NCBI GenBank assembly: GCA_902492205.1
Contig: CABUKU010000002.1
Span: 264,621 to 328,620 of the forward strand
Reading direction: 5' to 3'
Source: an uncultured Bacteroides sp.
GTDB lineage: Bacteria; Bacteroidota; Bacteroidia; Bacteroidales; Bacteroidaceae
Length of the DNA stretch: 64,000 nucleotides
This document shows, piece by piece, positions 51,362-59,680 of the stretch. Under the pieces are notes generated by a model. It had not been told where the DNA came from. It worked only from the letters and a program-made list of their open reading frames with translations, and made no database searches. Every line of letters begins with the position of its first letter. Within the stretch, counting starts at the first letter, position 1. The position numbers and the translations under genes were made by a program.

Positions 51362-51379
51362 GTGTCCGTTTCCGAACAC
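51362..51379. promoter_or_regulatory. Upstream activator palindrome, also a terminator-like hairpin
   Basis: GTGTCCG-TTTC-CGAACAC matches the tolC palindrome in 13 of 14 arm bases. The distance from palindrome to the TGGCA box is 44 bp at both promoters. With its flanks (ACAAGGTGT...ACACCTTGT, then TTTTG on the minus strand) the same DNA also forms a good terminator for the glucosaminidase gene that ends at 51407. Confidence 0.75.
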
Positions 51380-51406
51380 CTTGTACGTTTTTAAATAATA
51401 TCTCTC

Positions 51407-52330
51407 CTATCTTAATCTCAATCTGTCACCCACTTCCGGGATATATTCATCCGGATCTTTTTTATTCATCTTATACAGATTCTTCAAACGAATGCCATAC
51501 TTTTGTGAAATGCCATGCATCGAATCTCCATCGCCTACGATGTGGACAGTATATTTCTTATCCGCTTTTTTCTTCTTCTGTTTCAGGTAAATAATATCTC
51601 CCGGCATCAAAGTATAATCCTTATGTAAATCATTGTATTTGATAAGTTTGCGGTAACTCGTATCAAATTCTTTGGCTATGCCTTTAAACGTATCTCCCCG
51701 CCGTGCAACCACATAAAGCAAGTCATTAGCCAAATAAACCTGATGAGATAAAGGCGAAGCAGCCCTCTTTTCTTCGCGCTTCTCATATTTCAAATCTTTC
51801 TTGCTGAACTTGTCATATTTATAAAGTTCGTAATCTTCAATAATCTGTATCAAGCGGTTGGCATACGAACGGTCTGTTGCATATCCAGCTTGTTTCAATC
51901 CTCTCGCCCATCCTCTGTAATCGGTAATGTCGAGTTTGAATAAAGAAGCATACCTTGCCCTTCCCGACAGAAATTTGGAGTGATCCTCATAAGAATCCTT
52001 AGGATTCTTATATGCCCGGAAACATTCATTCGGAGCATCATCCGTATGGCGCACAGTACGTCCTCTCCAATCCCCTCCGCACTTTATCCCGAAATGGTTA
52101 TTTGAGCGTTTTGCAAGCTGGCTCTGCCCGGCTCCCGATTCCAATAGCCCTTGTGCCAACGTGATACTGGCAGGGATTTTATACCTCAGCATCTGGTCTA
52201 CTGCCATTGCATTATACTGTCTGATATATTCCATATAAAGCCTGTTCCTCTGAGCATTCGTCATGGCAAACGCCAATAACGTACTACCCATGAGAAGAAA
52301 CAAGACAAATGATAGACGAAAAATCTTCAT
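51407..52330 (-). CDS. Glucosaminidase-domain LysM peptidoglycan hydrolase
   Basis: 307 residues from the ATG at 52330. Signal peptide MKIFRLSFVLFLLMGSTLLAFA; glucosaminidase domain with SITLAQGLLESGAGQSQLA and NNHFGIKCGGDW (the catalytic glutamate in LLESG); then two LysM repeats (YVVARRGDTFKGIAKEFD and VHIVGDGDSMHGISQKYG). It acts in the periplasm on cell-wall glycan, in remodelling or daughter-cell separation. An upstream in-frame ATG at 52360 is less likely because it would bury the signal peptide. Confidence 0.93.
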   Translation of the reverse strand: MKIFRLSFVLFLLMGSTLLAFAMTNAQRNRLYMEYIRQYNAMAVDQMLRYKIPASITLAQGLLESGAGQSQLAKRSNNHFGIKCGGDWRGRTVRHTDDAPNECFRAYKNPKDSYEDHSKFLSGRARYASLFKLDITDYRGWARGLKQAGYATDRSYANRLIQIIEDYELYKYDKFSKKDLKYEKREEKRAASPLSHQVYLANDLLYVVARRGDTFKGIAKEFDTSYRKLIKYNDLHKDYTLMPGDIIYLKQKKKKADKKYTVHIVGDGDSMHGISQKYGIRLKNLYKMNKKDPDEYIPEVGDRLRLR

Positions 52331-52397
52331 GGTTTGTTTTTTAAGTAATTCAGCCCACAAAAATCATAAAAATAATCGAAATTACCAATCTCTTTAT

Positions 52398-52405
52398 TAT
52401 ATTTG
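52398..52405 (+). promoter_or_regulatory. -7 element of the cytidine deaminase gene
   Basis: TATATTTG is a perfect TAnnTTTG, 29 bases before the ATG at 52434. No TTTG is seen at the right distance upstream. Confidence 0.55.
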
Positions 52406-52433
52406 TCTACTCAACCCATAAACAAAATTATGT

Positions 52434-52913
52434 ATGAAAGACCTGACCATTCAAGCTGTAATCAAAGTATATCAATATAACGAACTCAGCGAAGAAGACC
52501 GTAAACTTATAGACATGGCTAAAGAGGCAACCAAGCGAAGCTATGCTCCTTACTCCAAGTTCTCGGTAGGTGCAGCCGCTCTGCTTGCCAACGGAGAAAT
52601 AGTTACAGGCACGAATCAGGAAAATGCCGCCTATCCTTCGGGACTGTGCGCCGAGCGTACCACACTGTTTTATGCCAATTCACAATATCCCGACCAAGCC
52701 GTGAAAACACTTGCCATAGCAGCACGTACGGAAAATGACTTTCTGGACTCTCCCATTCCTCCCTGTGGAGCTTGCCGTCAAGTTATACTCGAAACAGAAA
52801 AGCGTTATAACCAACCGATACGCATTCTGCTTTATGGAAAGGAGAATATCTATCTCATTGAAGGAATAGAAGATTTGTTACCGCTTTCATTCAGTAAAAA
52901 AGACATGGGATAG
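52434..52913 (+). CDS. cdd: Cytidine deaminase
   Basis: 159 residues. The zinc and catalytic motifs are SGLCAERTTLF (C-A-E) and PPCGACRQVI (P-C-x-x-C). YAPYSKFSVGAAALL and GTNQENAAYPS are the substrate-binding segments. It converts cytidine to uridine in pyrimidine salvage. It is divergent from the glucosaminidase gene and followed after 53 bases by the small oxidoreductase-derived gene. Confidence 0.95.
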   Translation: MKDLTIQAVIKVYQYNELSEEDRKLIDMAKEATKRSYAPYSKFSVGAAALLANGEIVTGTNQENAAYPSGLCAERTTLFYANSQYPDQAVKTLAIAARTENDFLDSPIPPCGACRQVILETEKRYNQPIRILLYGKENIYLIEGIEDLLPLSFSKKDMG

Positions 52914-52966
52914 CGGAAACCGTGAACAGAATCAGGCGGTAAACGTTCTATATCCAAAAAGAAGAT

Positions 52967-53446
52967 ATGAAACAGAACAATACCGCCGTCATAGATTTCC
53001 TTCTGCAACAAGGAAAGAAAGCTAAATCCAAAGAGTTAAGTACACCAATGGAGAAAGCGGAAGAATATAGAAACGCAATAGGTCAATGCAGAAGAATACT
53101 TGCAGAAGCAGATTCAAGCCGGGTGAATCCTTCCATTGATATTCGCGGACTTAAAGACAGTCAAAATATTTATTATCCCGATACATTTGTTGCCATCAAG
53201 GAACTTCCCAAGAAACTTATCGTTATTGGCAACGGAGAAGAAGCCGGGAAGTTTGCCGATGCATACCGGGATTTCGGTACGACAGTTACTCTGCTAAACC
53301 ATCAAAGTGGGATCAGCCATGCTTCCGTTTATGATACTACCGCCGGAGTAACCTTAACCTATACCGATAATAAAGACGGATTACCCTATTTCATGGAAGC
53401 AGATGCTATCATTGTTGCCGCCATATCAACTCATCCGCTTCAATAA
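52967..53446 (+). CDS. Small protein derived from the NAD-binding domain of a flavin disulfide reductase
   Basis: 159 residues. The core PKKLIVIGNGEEAGKFADAYRDFGTTVTLL aligns by eye with the central NAD(P)-binding motif of dihydrolipoamide dehydrogenase-type enzymes, which is usually GGGYIGLE. The family is normally about 450 residues, and the N-terminal FAD domain with the redox CxxxxC is missing, as is the dimerisation domain. The end MEADAIIVAA is like the DADAVLVATG strand. It may be a decayed gene or a repurposed Rossmann protein; the intact frame and sensible codons argue against a fresh pseudogene. Confidence 0.65.
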   Translation: MKQNNTAVIDFLLQQGKKAKSKELSTPMEKAEEYRNAIGQCRRILAEADSSRVNPSIDIRGLKDSQNIYYPDTFVAIKELPKKLIVIGNGEEAGKFADAYRDFGTTVTLLNHQSGISHASVYDTTAGVTLTYTDNKDGLPYFMEADAIIVAAISTHPLQ

Positions 53447-53511
53447 AAAAAACGTCCCTACGTTTCACTTGGAACGTAAAGACGTTTTCATCAAAACGTA
53501 GGGACGTTTTT
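53447..53511. terminator. Bidirectional terminator between convergent genes
   Basis: AAAACGTCCCTACGTTT (53449-53465) pairs with AAAACGTAGGGACGTTTTT (53493-53511). Both strands end in T-runs, which suits termination of the plus-strand 52967 gene and the minus-strand aminotransferase gene. Confidence 0.85.
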
Positions 53512-53528
53512 CCCTAACCGTTAAGTTG

Positions 53529-54665
53529 CTATTTTCTGTATGATTTAATACATTCCACAACCGTGCGAATATCTTCATCTGTCAAAGTCGGTCCCGAAGG
53601 CAAACATAAACCTATATCAAATAATTGTTCCGATGTTCCGTTTCCATAGAAAGGAGCATCCACGAAGATGGGCTGCAAATGCATCGGCTTCCATAAAGGA
53701 CGGCTCTCGATGTTTTCCGCATCCAGTTTCAAACGGATGTCTTCACGTGTCATTCCCGCTTTCTTCGGATCAACCAGAATACAAGTCAACCAGAAGTTCG
53801 AGTTATATTCTTCCGAAGGATTCTGCATAACCGTTACTCCTTCCACATCGGCAAGCAATTCTGTATACAGCTTGTGAATGGCACGACGACGGGCAATATG
53901 TTCATCCAAAACAAACATTTGTCCGCGGCCGATACCTGCACAAATATTACTCATGCGGTAGTTGTAACCGATATGCGTATGCTGGTAATGCGGAGCATTG
54001 TCACGGGCTTGGGTAGCGTAGAACTTAGTCATCTTGGCTTCCTCTTCCGTGCGACAAACCAAAGCACCGCCACCCGAAGTGGTAATCATCTTGTTGCCGT
54101 TGAAAGACAAAGCAGCCAGTTCACCGAATGTGCCACATCTTTCTCCGTTCAACTCCGAGCCTAATGCTTCCGCCGCATCCTCCAATACAGGAATATCATA
54201 ACGTCGGGCAATCTCACAAATCCTGTCCATCTTGGCAGGCATGCCATAAAGATGAACCGGAATAATGGCTTTCGGCAGTTTTCCCGTCTTGCGCATACGG
54301 TCTTTGATGGCTTCCTCAAGTAAAACAGGATCCATATTCCAAGTATCTGCTTCACTATCCACAAACACAGGCTTTGCTTCGAGGTAAGAAATCGGATTGG
54401 CAGAAGCAGCGAAAGTAAATGACTGACAAATCACTTCATCCCCCGGTTTCACTCCCAGAAGGATAAGTCCCAAGTGAAGAGCTGCCGTTCCTGCACTAAG
54501 TGCCACTACTTGACAGTCGGCTTGCAAATATTCTGCCAATGCTTTCTCAAAAGCATCCACGTTAGGCCCGAGTGGAACCACCCAGTTTGTATCGAAAGCC
54601 TCTTTTATAAAGTCTTGCTCACGACCACCCATGTGAGCAAGCGAAAGGTAGATTCTTTTATTCAT
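53529..54665 (-). CDS. DegT/DnrJ/EryC1 family sugar aminotransferase
   Basis: 378 residues. The PLP-binding lysine lies in SFNGNKMITTSGGGALV, the phosphate-binding ALSAGTAALHLGLI near residue 57, and VLEDAAEALGS holds the aspartate that contacts the pyridine nitrogen. It converts a 4-keto-6-deoxy nucleotide sugar to an amino sugar, as in PglE/ArnB/WecE-like steps. It ends the second polysaccharide locus, after the toxin-antitoxin pair. The dehydratase and acetyltransferase expected around it are not in the window. Confidence 0.92.
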   Translation of the reverse strand: MNKRIYLSLAHMGGREQDFIKEAFDTNWVVPLGPNVDAFEKALAEYLQADCQVVALSAGTAALHLGLILLGVKPGDEVICQSFTFAASANPISYLEAKPVFVDSEADTWNMDPVLLEEAIKDRMRKTGKLPKAIIPVHLYGMPAKMDRICEIARRYDIPVLEDAAEALGSELNGERCGTFGELAALSFNGNKMITTSGGGALVCRTEEEAKMTKFYATQARDNAPHYQHTHIGYNYRMSNICAGIGRGQMFVLDEHIARRRAIHKLYTELLADVEGVTVMQNPSEEYNSNFWLTCILVDPKKAGMTREDIRLKLDAENIESRPLWKPMHLQPIFVDAPFYGNGTSEQLFDIGLCLPSGPTLTDEDIRTVVECIKSYRK

Positions 54666-54795
54666 GATGAATATAAAATGAATGTTAATTGTAAATGCAT
54701 ATAAATATTGAGCATTACTTAAAAAAGCAATGCAAACTCAGAGTCAGCCTATCAAAAGGTCGGCACTATGACAATTAATATATAAAATGGGATAA

Positions 54796-55089
54796 TTAAT
54801 GATTCATCTTGCAAGCCCAAATGTCTGCAATATAAATCGTATTGTCTTTAATATAATAAAGAATTTCGTGATTCTTATGTTCTACAAATGCACGTACTGC
54901 TATGCCTTCATAGCCTTCGATTGTATCATAAATAATTTTCCCCATAAATGGATTGCTTCGAAGCAATTCTGTACAGTTTAAGATACTGTCAGCAAACTTA
55001 TCTGCAGCCTTATAACCTAAATTAATTTGATACCAATTATAATATTGTTTAAAAGCTAAAGCAGCCTGTGCTTTCCAAATTAGATTCAT
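54796..55089 (-). CDS. RelE/ParE family toxin
   Basis: 97 residues from the ATG at 55089, which overlaps the antitoxin stop as ATGA. The sequence has the RelE/ParE pattern: LIWKAQAALAFKQYYNWY helix pair, SNPFMGKIIYDTIEGYEGI, then VRAFVEHKNHEILYYIKDNTIYIADIW, the central sheet with R and H/Y. It probably cleaves mRNA at the ribosome or blocks gyrase. The pair sits between the sugar transferase and the aminotransferase genes of a capsule locus. Confidence 0.88.
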   Translation of the reverse strand: MNLIWKAQAALAFKQYYNWYQINLGYKAADKFADSILNCTELLRSNPFMGKIIYDTIEGYEGIAVRAFVEHKNHEILYYIKDNTIYIADIWACKMNH

Positions 55090-55334
55090 CTTCCCCATGA
55101 AGCAACCATTTCTCGCATTTCATCCTGTGAATATCCACAGGTATCCTCCATGGCCTTTTGTAATCTCTCCTGTTTCTCTTCTTCCGTAAATTGCCCCGGA
55201 AAAGTAGACCAATCCGGTTTCATTCTCACATCTGTTATTCCATTATTTTTTTGAGAAATATAAATCGCATCAAGTTCATTTACAGAATAGGATTCCTGTT
55301 CTTCCTGTGATGAATATTTTTTTTGCTTTTTCAT
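55086..55334 (-). CDS. Antitoxin of the RelE/ParE pair
   Basis: 82 residues, acidic and helical. SVNELDAIYISQKNNGITDVRMKPDW is the front and FTEEEKQERLQKAMED the C-terminal toxin-binding part. The N-terminal region is not a classical ribbon-helix-helix or Phd domain, so its DNA-binding mode is unclear. Overlap with the toxin gene is 4 bases. Confidence 0.8.
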   Translation of the reverse strand: MKKQKKYSSQEEQESYSVNELDAIYISQKNNGITDVRMKPDWSTFPGQFTEEEKQERLQKAMEDTCGYSQDEMREMVASWGR

Positions 55335-55407
55335 GGAAAATCTATTTATGCCAACAAAGGTACGAATATTATTTCAGGATGCTTAAGAAAGATGCAGAAT
55401 TTATTAT

Positions 55408-56001
55408 TTATTCCAAATCCTTTCCCAATACGGTATAGATAATAATCTTAATATCCAGCCGGAAAGACCAATGCTTCATATAATTAAGATTGATTCTTAC
55501 CTTATCAGGAAAAATCACTTCATTATTATACTTTAGCGGATCATCTTGTTCTGCCAAAAGTTCTTCTTCATTTCTATATTTCAAACTTGCAGGTCCTGTT
55601 ATTCCCGGCCTCAGTCGTAGTACCTCCCTGTCTTTCCCTATCAACTTATCTGCATATCCGGGTACATCCGGTCTTGGACCGACAAAACTCATATCTCCTA
55701 AAAGGACATTCCAAAGTTCGGGAAGTTCATCCAATTTATATTTACGCAACACAGCCCCCAACGGAGTGATCCTGCTTTCTCCTTTCACAGAGATAGAACT
55801 TCCTGAATGAGCTACCTCCATTGAACGAAACTTATACATAGTAAATAGTCGCCCATTCTTCCCTACTCTCTTTTGAGTGAAGATAACAGGCCCATTAGGC
55901 ATTTTTACTTTGATTAAGATAGCGATGATGATTAGGAAAGGGAATAGAAAGAGTAGACCGAAGAAAGAGGTTATTCGGTCGAAGATAAATTTTAAGAACA
56001 T
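55408..56001 (-). CDS. Bacterial sugar transferase (PglC/WcaJ C-terminal type)
   Basis: 197 residues. One re-entrant membrane helix at the N-terminus (DRITSFFGLLFLFPFLIIIAILI) is followed by FTQKRVGKNGRLFTMYKFRSM, KLDELPELWNVLLGDMSFVGPRPD and PGITGPASL, the motifs of small phosphoglycosyl transferases. It would load the first sugar 1-phosphate onto undecaprenyl phosphate for the second locus. It occurs late in its operon rather than first. Confidence 0.94.
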   Translation of the reverse strand: MFLKFIFDRITSFFGLLFLFPFLIIIAILIKVKMPNGPVIFTQKRVGKNGRLFTMYKFRSMEVAHSGSSISVKGESRITPLGAVLRKYKLDELPELWNVLLGDMSFVGPRPDVPGYADKLIGKDREVLRLRPGITGPASLKYRNEEELLAEQDDPLKYNNEVIFPDKVRINLNYMKHWSFRLDIKIIIYTVLGKDLE

Positions 56002-56013
56002 AAAATAGTTTGA

Positions 56014-56826
56014 TTATCTTAAAAGCTTATAAGCAAGCTGAGTCAATTTAGGTATTGGAATAATGAAAATAACGAAACGAGCAAATGCAAAGAAATAATT
56101 ACTATACGACAATTTTAATGATCTAATAATAAGACACCTATTCTTAAAATCAGATAAACTTTTTTTAAAGCCATTCCTCCTTTTATAAAAATCATCGTTA
56201 ACTCGTACCCTTACCAAAGGTCTATCAACATTACCAAAGACACAACCGGTGGTAAAGCCTTTCAACCAAAACATTGTGTCTTCATCTTTATTGGTATTTG
56301 TAGGATATAATCCGGCTTTATTAAAAAAGGATTTCCTAAAAATAGTAGAAACATGTGCCAAAGGATTTCTTTTACCAAAGAAATCTTTCATTTCAGAATG
56401 TATCAAAGGATATTTTACAATTCCTATTGAATTTTCTTTTTCATCCATTTCCTCAATATATCCTCCTGAAATATCAATATCCAGATGTTTATCCATATAA
56501 GTAATTTGCTGTTCAAATCTATCAGGAAAACATATATCGTCAGCATCCATACGAGCTATATATTGATAGTCTATCTGAAGAATTTCTTGTAACAATTCAT
56601 TAAGAGAATAGGCTAATCCCTTATTTTGTGTTCTTTTTCTAATGTAAATGCGATTATCATTAAGATTTTCTAAAAATGATTCAATCAGAGGACTTACAAC
56701 TCCATCAAATTGAATCCATATATCAATATCTTTATAAGTCTGCTTCAACAGACTATATATACAAGATTGAAAAGCTGATAGTTGATCGTTTTTGTATACG
56801 GAAATAATTACTGCTAATTTATTCAT
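56014..56826 (-). CDS. Glycosyltransferase family 2
   Basis: 270 residues from the ATG at 56826. AVIISVYKNDQLSAFQSCI is the nucleotide-binding start, IARMDADDICFPDRFE holds the DXD motif (DADD). It overlaps the upstream acyltransferase gene by 8 bases. A longer reading to 56859 lies inside that gene. Confidence 0.92.
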   Translation of the reverse strand: MNKLAVIISVYKNDQLSAFQSCIYSLLKQTYKDIDIWIQFDGVVSPLIESFLENLNDNRIYIRKRTQNKGLAYSLNELLQEILQIDYQYIARMDADDICFPDRFEQQITYMDKHLDIDISGGYIEEMDEKENSIGIVKYPLIHSEMKDFFGKRNPLAHVSTIFRKSFFNKAGLYPTNTNKDEDTMFWLKGFTTGCVFGNVDRPLVRVRVNDDFYKRRNGFKKSLSDFKNRCLIIRSLKLSYSNYFFAFARFVIFIIPIPKLTQLAYKLLR

Positions 56827-57772
56827 TGTTAAATCCAAGTTGTCTAAAACAAATATCACTAATATACTTTAATAAAAATGCCGAGATTAAAGTCATCAAT
56901 ATAATTATTAATATATTTATATATACATTCATAGAATAAAATAAAATAGAAAAGGGACCCAAAATAAATAAGTGATGTGTTAAATATATCTCATATGAAT
57001 ATTTATTTATGTACTTAATTAAAAAGAAATCTCTACTTATATCATAATAAATATACATTCTATACAAGATTAGAAATATAAGACTACCTCCTATTCCATG
57101 TAAAATATAATCATATTTTTCATTAAAGCTATTATTAAGTATGAATGGAATACATAACAAGCCTCCAATAAATATAACAGCTATTACTTTTATGGGAATT
57201 TTTTTATAGTATCGACCTATATAATATCCCAACAAATAAACCATTACCCATACAACATATGAAGTAGATGTCCATAAAAATAGTACTAATGCTATTATTT
57301 CTAATATACAAAATAAGCCTTTTTCATCCTTATTACTTGGGAATAATCTACATAAAATCGGAGTTATTAAATAACAAAAAACAATAACAGATAGAAACCA
57401 CAGATGTCCTAACCCCTTAATTGCAGGATTAATGAATCCTTGCAAATCAAAAATATAGGCTAAAACTTTTTTTACTGATATATATTGGGGAACATACAAA
57501 TAAAAGATAGGAATAACTATTATCAGATAAATATAATATGGAACAAATATTCTTGATATTCTTTTTTTAAACCATTTAAAAATATTCGTTATTTCATATT
57601 GGGAGAAGATAAAGGCTGAAATAAAAAAGAATATCTGTACTCCCACATTTAATATAAATGCCCATTTATTATTTAATCCCTGTAAAATATGGCATGCGAC
57701 AATTAATAAAACTGCAAGACTGCGTATACATTTTAAAGCATTACTTTCACAATATGTAAATATCTGCTTCAT
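56819..57772 (-). CDS. Acyltransferase 3 family membrane protein
   Basis: 317 residues from the ATG at 57772, coupled to the wecB stop by ATGA. CIRSLAVLLIVACHILQG holds the family histidine motif, KRISRIFVPYYIYLIIV the Arg-x10 region, and SYEIYLTHHLFILG the late motif. About ten membrane helices. It probably O-acetylates the second polysaccharide. Confidence 0.85.
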   Translation of the reverse strand: MKQIFTYCESNALKCIRSLAVLLIVACHILQGLNNKWAFILNVGVQIFFFISAFIFSQYEITNIFKWFKKRISRIFVPYYIYLIIVIPIFYLYVPQYISVKKVLAYIFDLQGFINPAIKGLGHLWFLSVIVFCYLITPILCRLFPSNKDEKGLFCILEIIALVLFLWTSTSYVVWVMVYLLGYYIGRYYKKIPIKVIAVIFIGGLLCIPFILNNSFNEKYDYILHGIGGSLIFLILYRMYIYYDISRDFFLIKYINKYSYEIYLTHHLFILGPFSILFYSMNVYINILIIILMTLISAFLLKYISDICFRQLGFNNE

Positions 57773-58920
57773 AAAATATTTAAGAAATCTAAAATTCTTC
57801 CACAAGCCATCCCATCCCCATAAGGATTTACAGCTTTACTCATTCTCTCATAGTACTCTTGATCATCCAGCAACATGGAAACTTCAGAAACAATCTTATC
57901 ATAATCAGTTCCTACAAGTTTCACCGTACCTGCTTCCAATGCTTCCGGGCGTTCTGTTGTGTCACGCATCACCAATACAGGTTTACCTAATCCCGGAGCT
58001 TCTTCCTGAATACCACCGCTGTCGGTAAGAACGATTGTACTTTTCTCCATGAGATACACGAAAGAAAGATATTCCAATGGCTCGATGAAGAACATATTGG
58101 AGGATGGTTCATTACCGAATACCTCATGAATCGGTTTTCTTACATTCGGGTTCAAGTGCATGGGATAAACGAAATCCACATCCGGATATTTTTCTGTCAA
58201 TATTTTGATGGCTTTACACATGTGAATGAAGCCTTCTCCGAAGTTTTCTCTTCTGTGTCCGGTAATCAAAACTAATTTCTTTCCATCGGATAACCTGTTC
58301 ACATCATATCCTGCATTCTTAAGAATACATTCCAGATTGTTATCCAGTGCTTTATCGTTTTTTATTTTGTCTACAACCATGTAAAGTGCATCAATAACCG
58401 TATTTCCTGTTACGGTAATAGATTCCTTTTTTATACCCTCTGCCAACAGATTTTGTTTGCTTAATGGAGTAGGAGCAAAATTATAAGCTGCAATACGTCC
58501 TGTAATCTGTCTGTTCATTTCTTCCGGCCACGGGCTGTATATATTATGTGTACGCAGTCCCGCTTCAACGTGTCCGACGGGTATTTGTTGATAAAATGCA
58601 GCCAATGCGGATGCTGTTGAAGTAGTGGTATCTCCATGTACCAAAACAATATCCGGCTGTGTTTCTTTCAGTACATCACGCATTCCGGTTAATACACGGG
58701 CGGTAACATCATACAAGTCCTGTCCCTGTTTCATGATGTTCAAATCATAATCGGGTTTGATTTCAAAAATTTGTAATACTTGGTCTAACATTTCCCGGTG
58801 CTGTCCTGTTACACAAACAATTGTTTTAAACATATCGGGATGCTTCTCGAACTCTTTTACGAGCGGAGCCATCTTGATAGCTTCGGGACGAGTCCCGAAG
58901 ACTAACATTATTTTTTTCAT
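57769..58920 (-). CDS. wecB: UDP-N-acetylglucosamine 2-epimerase, non-hydrolysing
   Basis: 383 residues. VFGTRPEAIKMAPLV is the family start, HVEAGLRTHN holds the catalytic E and R, ITGHRRENFGE and LTDSGGIQEEAPGLGKPVLVMRDTTERPE the UDP-binding and allosteric sites. It makes UDP-ManNAc from UDP-GlcNAc. No wecC dehydrogenase is seen in the window, so ManNAc itself may be the product used. Confidence 0.96.
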   Translation of the reverse strand: MKKIMLVFGTRPEAIKMAPLVKEFEKHPDMFKTIVCVTGQHREMLDQVLQIFEIKPDYDLNIMKQGQDLYDVTARVLTGMRDVLKETQPDIVLVHGDTTTSTASALAAFYQQIPVGHVEAGLRTHNIYSPWPEEMNRQITGRIAAYNFAPTPLSKQNLLAEGIKKESITVTGNTVIDALYMVVDKIKNDKALDNNLECILKNAGYDVNRLSDGKKLVLITGHRRENFGEGFIHMCKAIKILTEKYPDVDFVYPMHLNPNVRKPIHEVFGNEPSSNMFFIEPLEYLSFVYLMEKSTIVLTDSGGIQEEAPGLGKPVLVMRDTTERPEALEAGTVKLVGTDYDKIVSEVSMLLDDQEYYERMSKAVNPYGDGMACGRILDFLNIL

Positions 58921-58936
58921 AAATTATTATGATTAA

Positions 58937-59677
58937 TTATTTTGCAGAAAGAAAGGATCTTATTTTGCGAAGTTTTAAAACTATATTTTCTCCTAAGAGA
59001 CTCAATATTTTAGCTCTAAAATTCATTGAATTTTCATGCCAAGAACCAGCAAAGTGATGGATAGTATAAGTATTCTTAGTGATTTTACTTGAATTATTTT
59101 TAAACTTAATATAATCAAGCGGGCAAAAATATTCTTTAGGATATATAACCAAACCGTCTTTCAACTCTTGAAATTTGCCATTTCTAATTAAACCATAACT
59201 TTTTACCGTTATGTTTGTAATAACAACCACATTTGTTGTCAAATCCATTTCCCCTTTATCGTTAATGAAAGTTTTATCATCATAATATGACAAAAGTTCT
59301 TTATACCATTTATTACCTTTTACACCTGCCATAATCCCTGTAGGAATATCCGTTTCACTTTCAAAGCCACTAAATGCAGAGTGTATTAGAAAACGATCTA
59401 AAGGTTTCAAAACCTCCACATCTGTGTCCATGTATATTCCACCATAGTTATATATCACATAAAGTCTCACATAATCGGAAACAAATGCCCATTTTTTATT
59501 TTCATATGCCTGCTTAACATATAAATTAGAGTTTATATCGAAATTATCTTCATTCCACTCTATGATAGTATATTCCGGAAGAAACTTCTTCCAACTTTCA
59601 TAACACTTGTTAAATAATTCGGATTTAGGAGCACGTCCCATCCAAACATAATGTATTACTTTAGATATTTGTTCCAT
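58937..59677 (-). CDS. Glycosyltransferase family 32 (DXD sugar-binding type)
   Basis: 246 residues. IPKVIHYVW-like start (ISKVIHYVWMGRAP), AFVSDYVRLYVIYNYGGIYMDTDVE holding the DXD motif, and GSWHENS near the end. This is the capsule-type mannosyl/galactosyl transferase family. It lies between Stealth and wecB in the second locus. Confidence 0.9.
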   Translation of the reverse strand: MEQISKVIHYVWMGRAPKSELFNKCYESWKKFLPEYTIIEWNEDNFDINSNLYVKQAYENKKWAFVSDYVRLYVIYNYGGIYMDTDVEVLKPLDRFLIHSAFSGFESETDIPTGIMAGVKGNKWYKELLSYYDDKTFINDKGEMDLTTNVVVITNITVKSYGLIRNGKFQELKDGLVIYPKEYFCPLDYIKFKNNSSKITKNTYTIHHFAGSWHENSMNFRAKILSLLGENIVLKLRKIRSFLSAK

Positions 59678-59680
59678 GTT

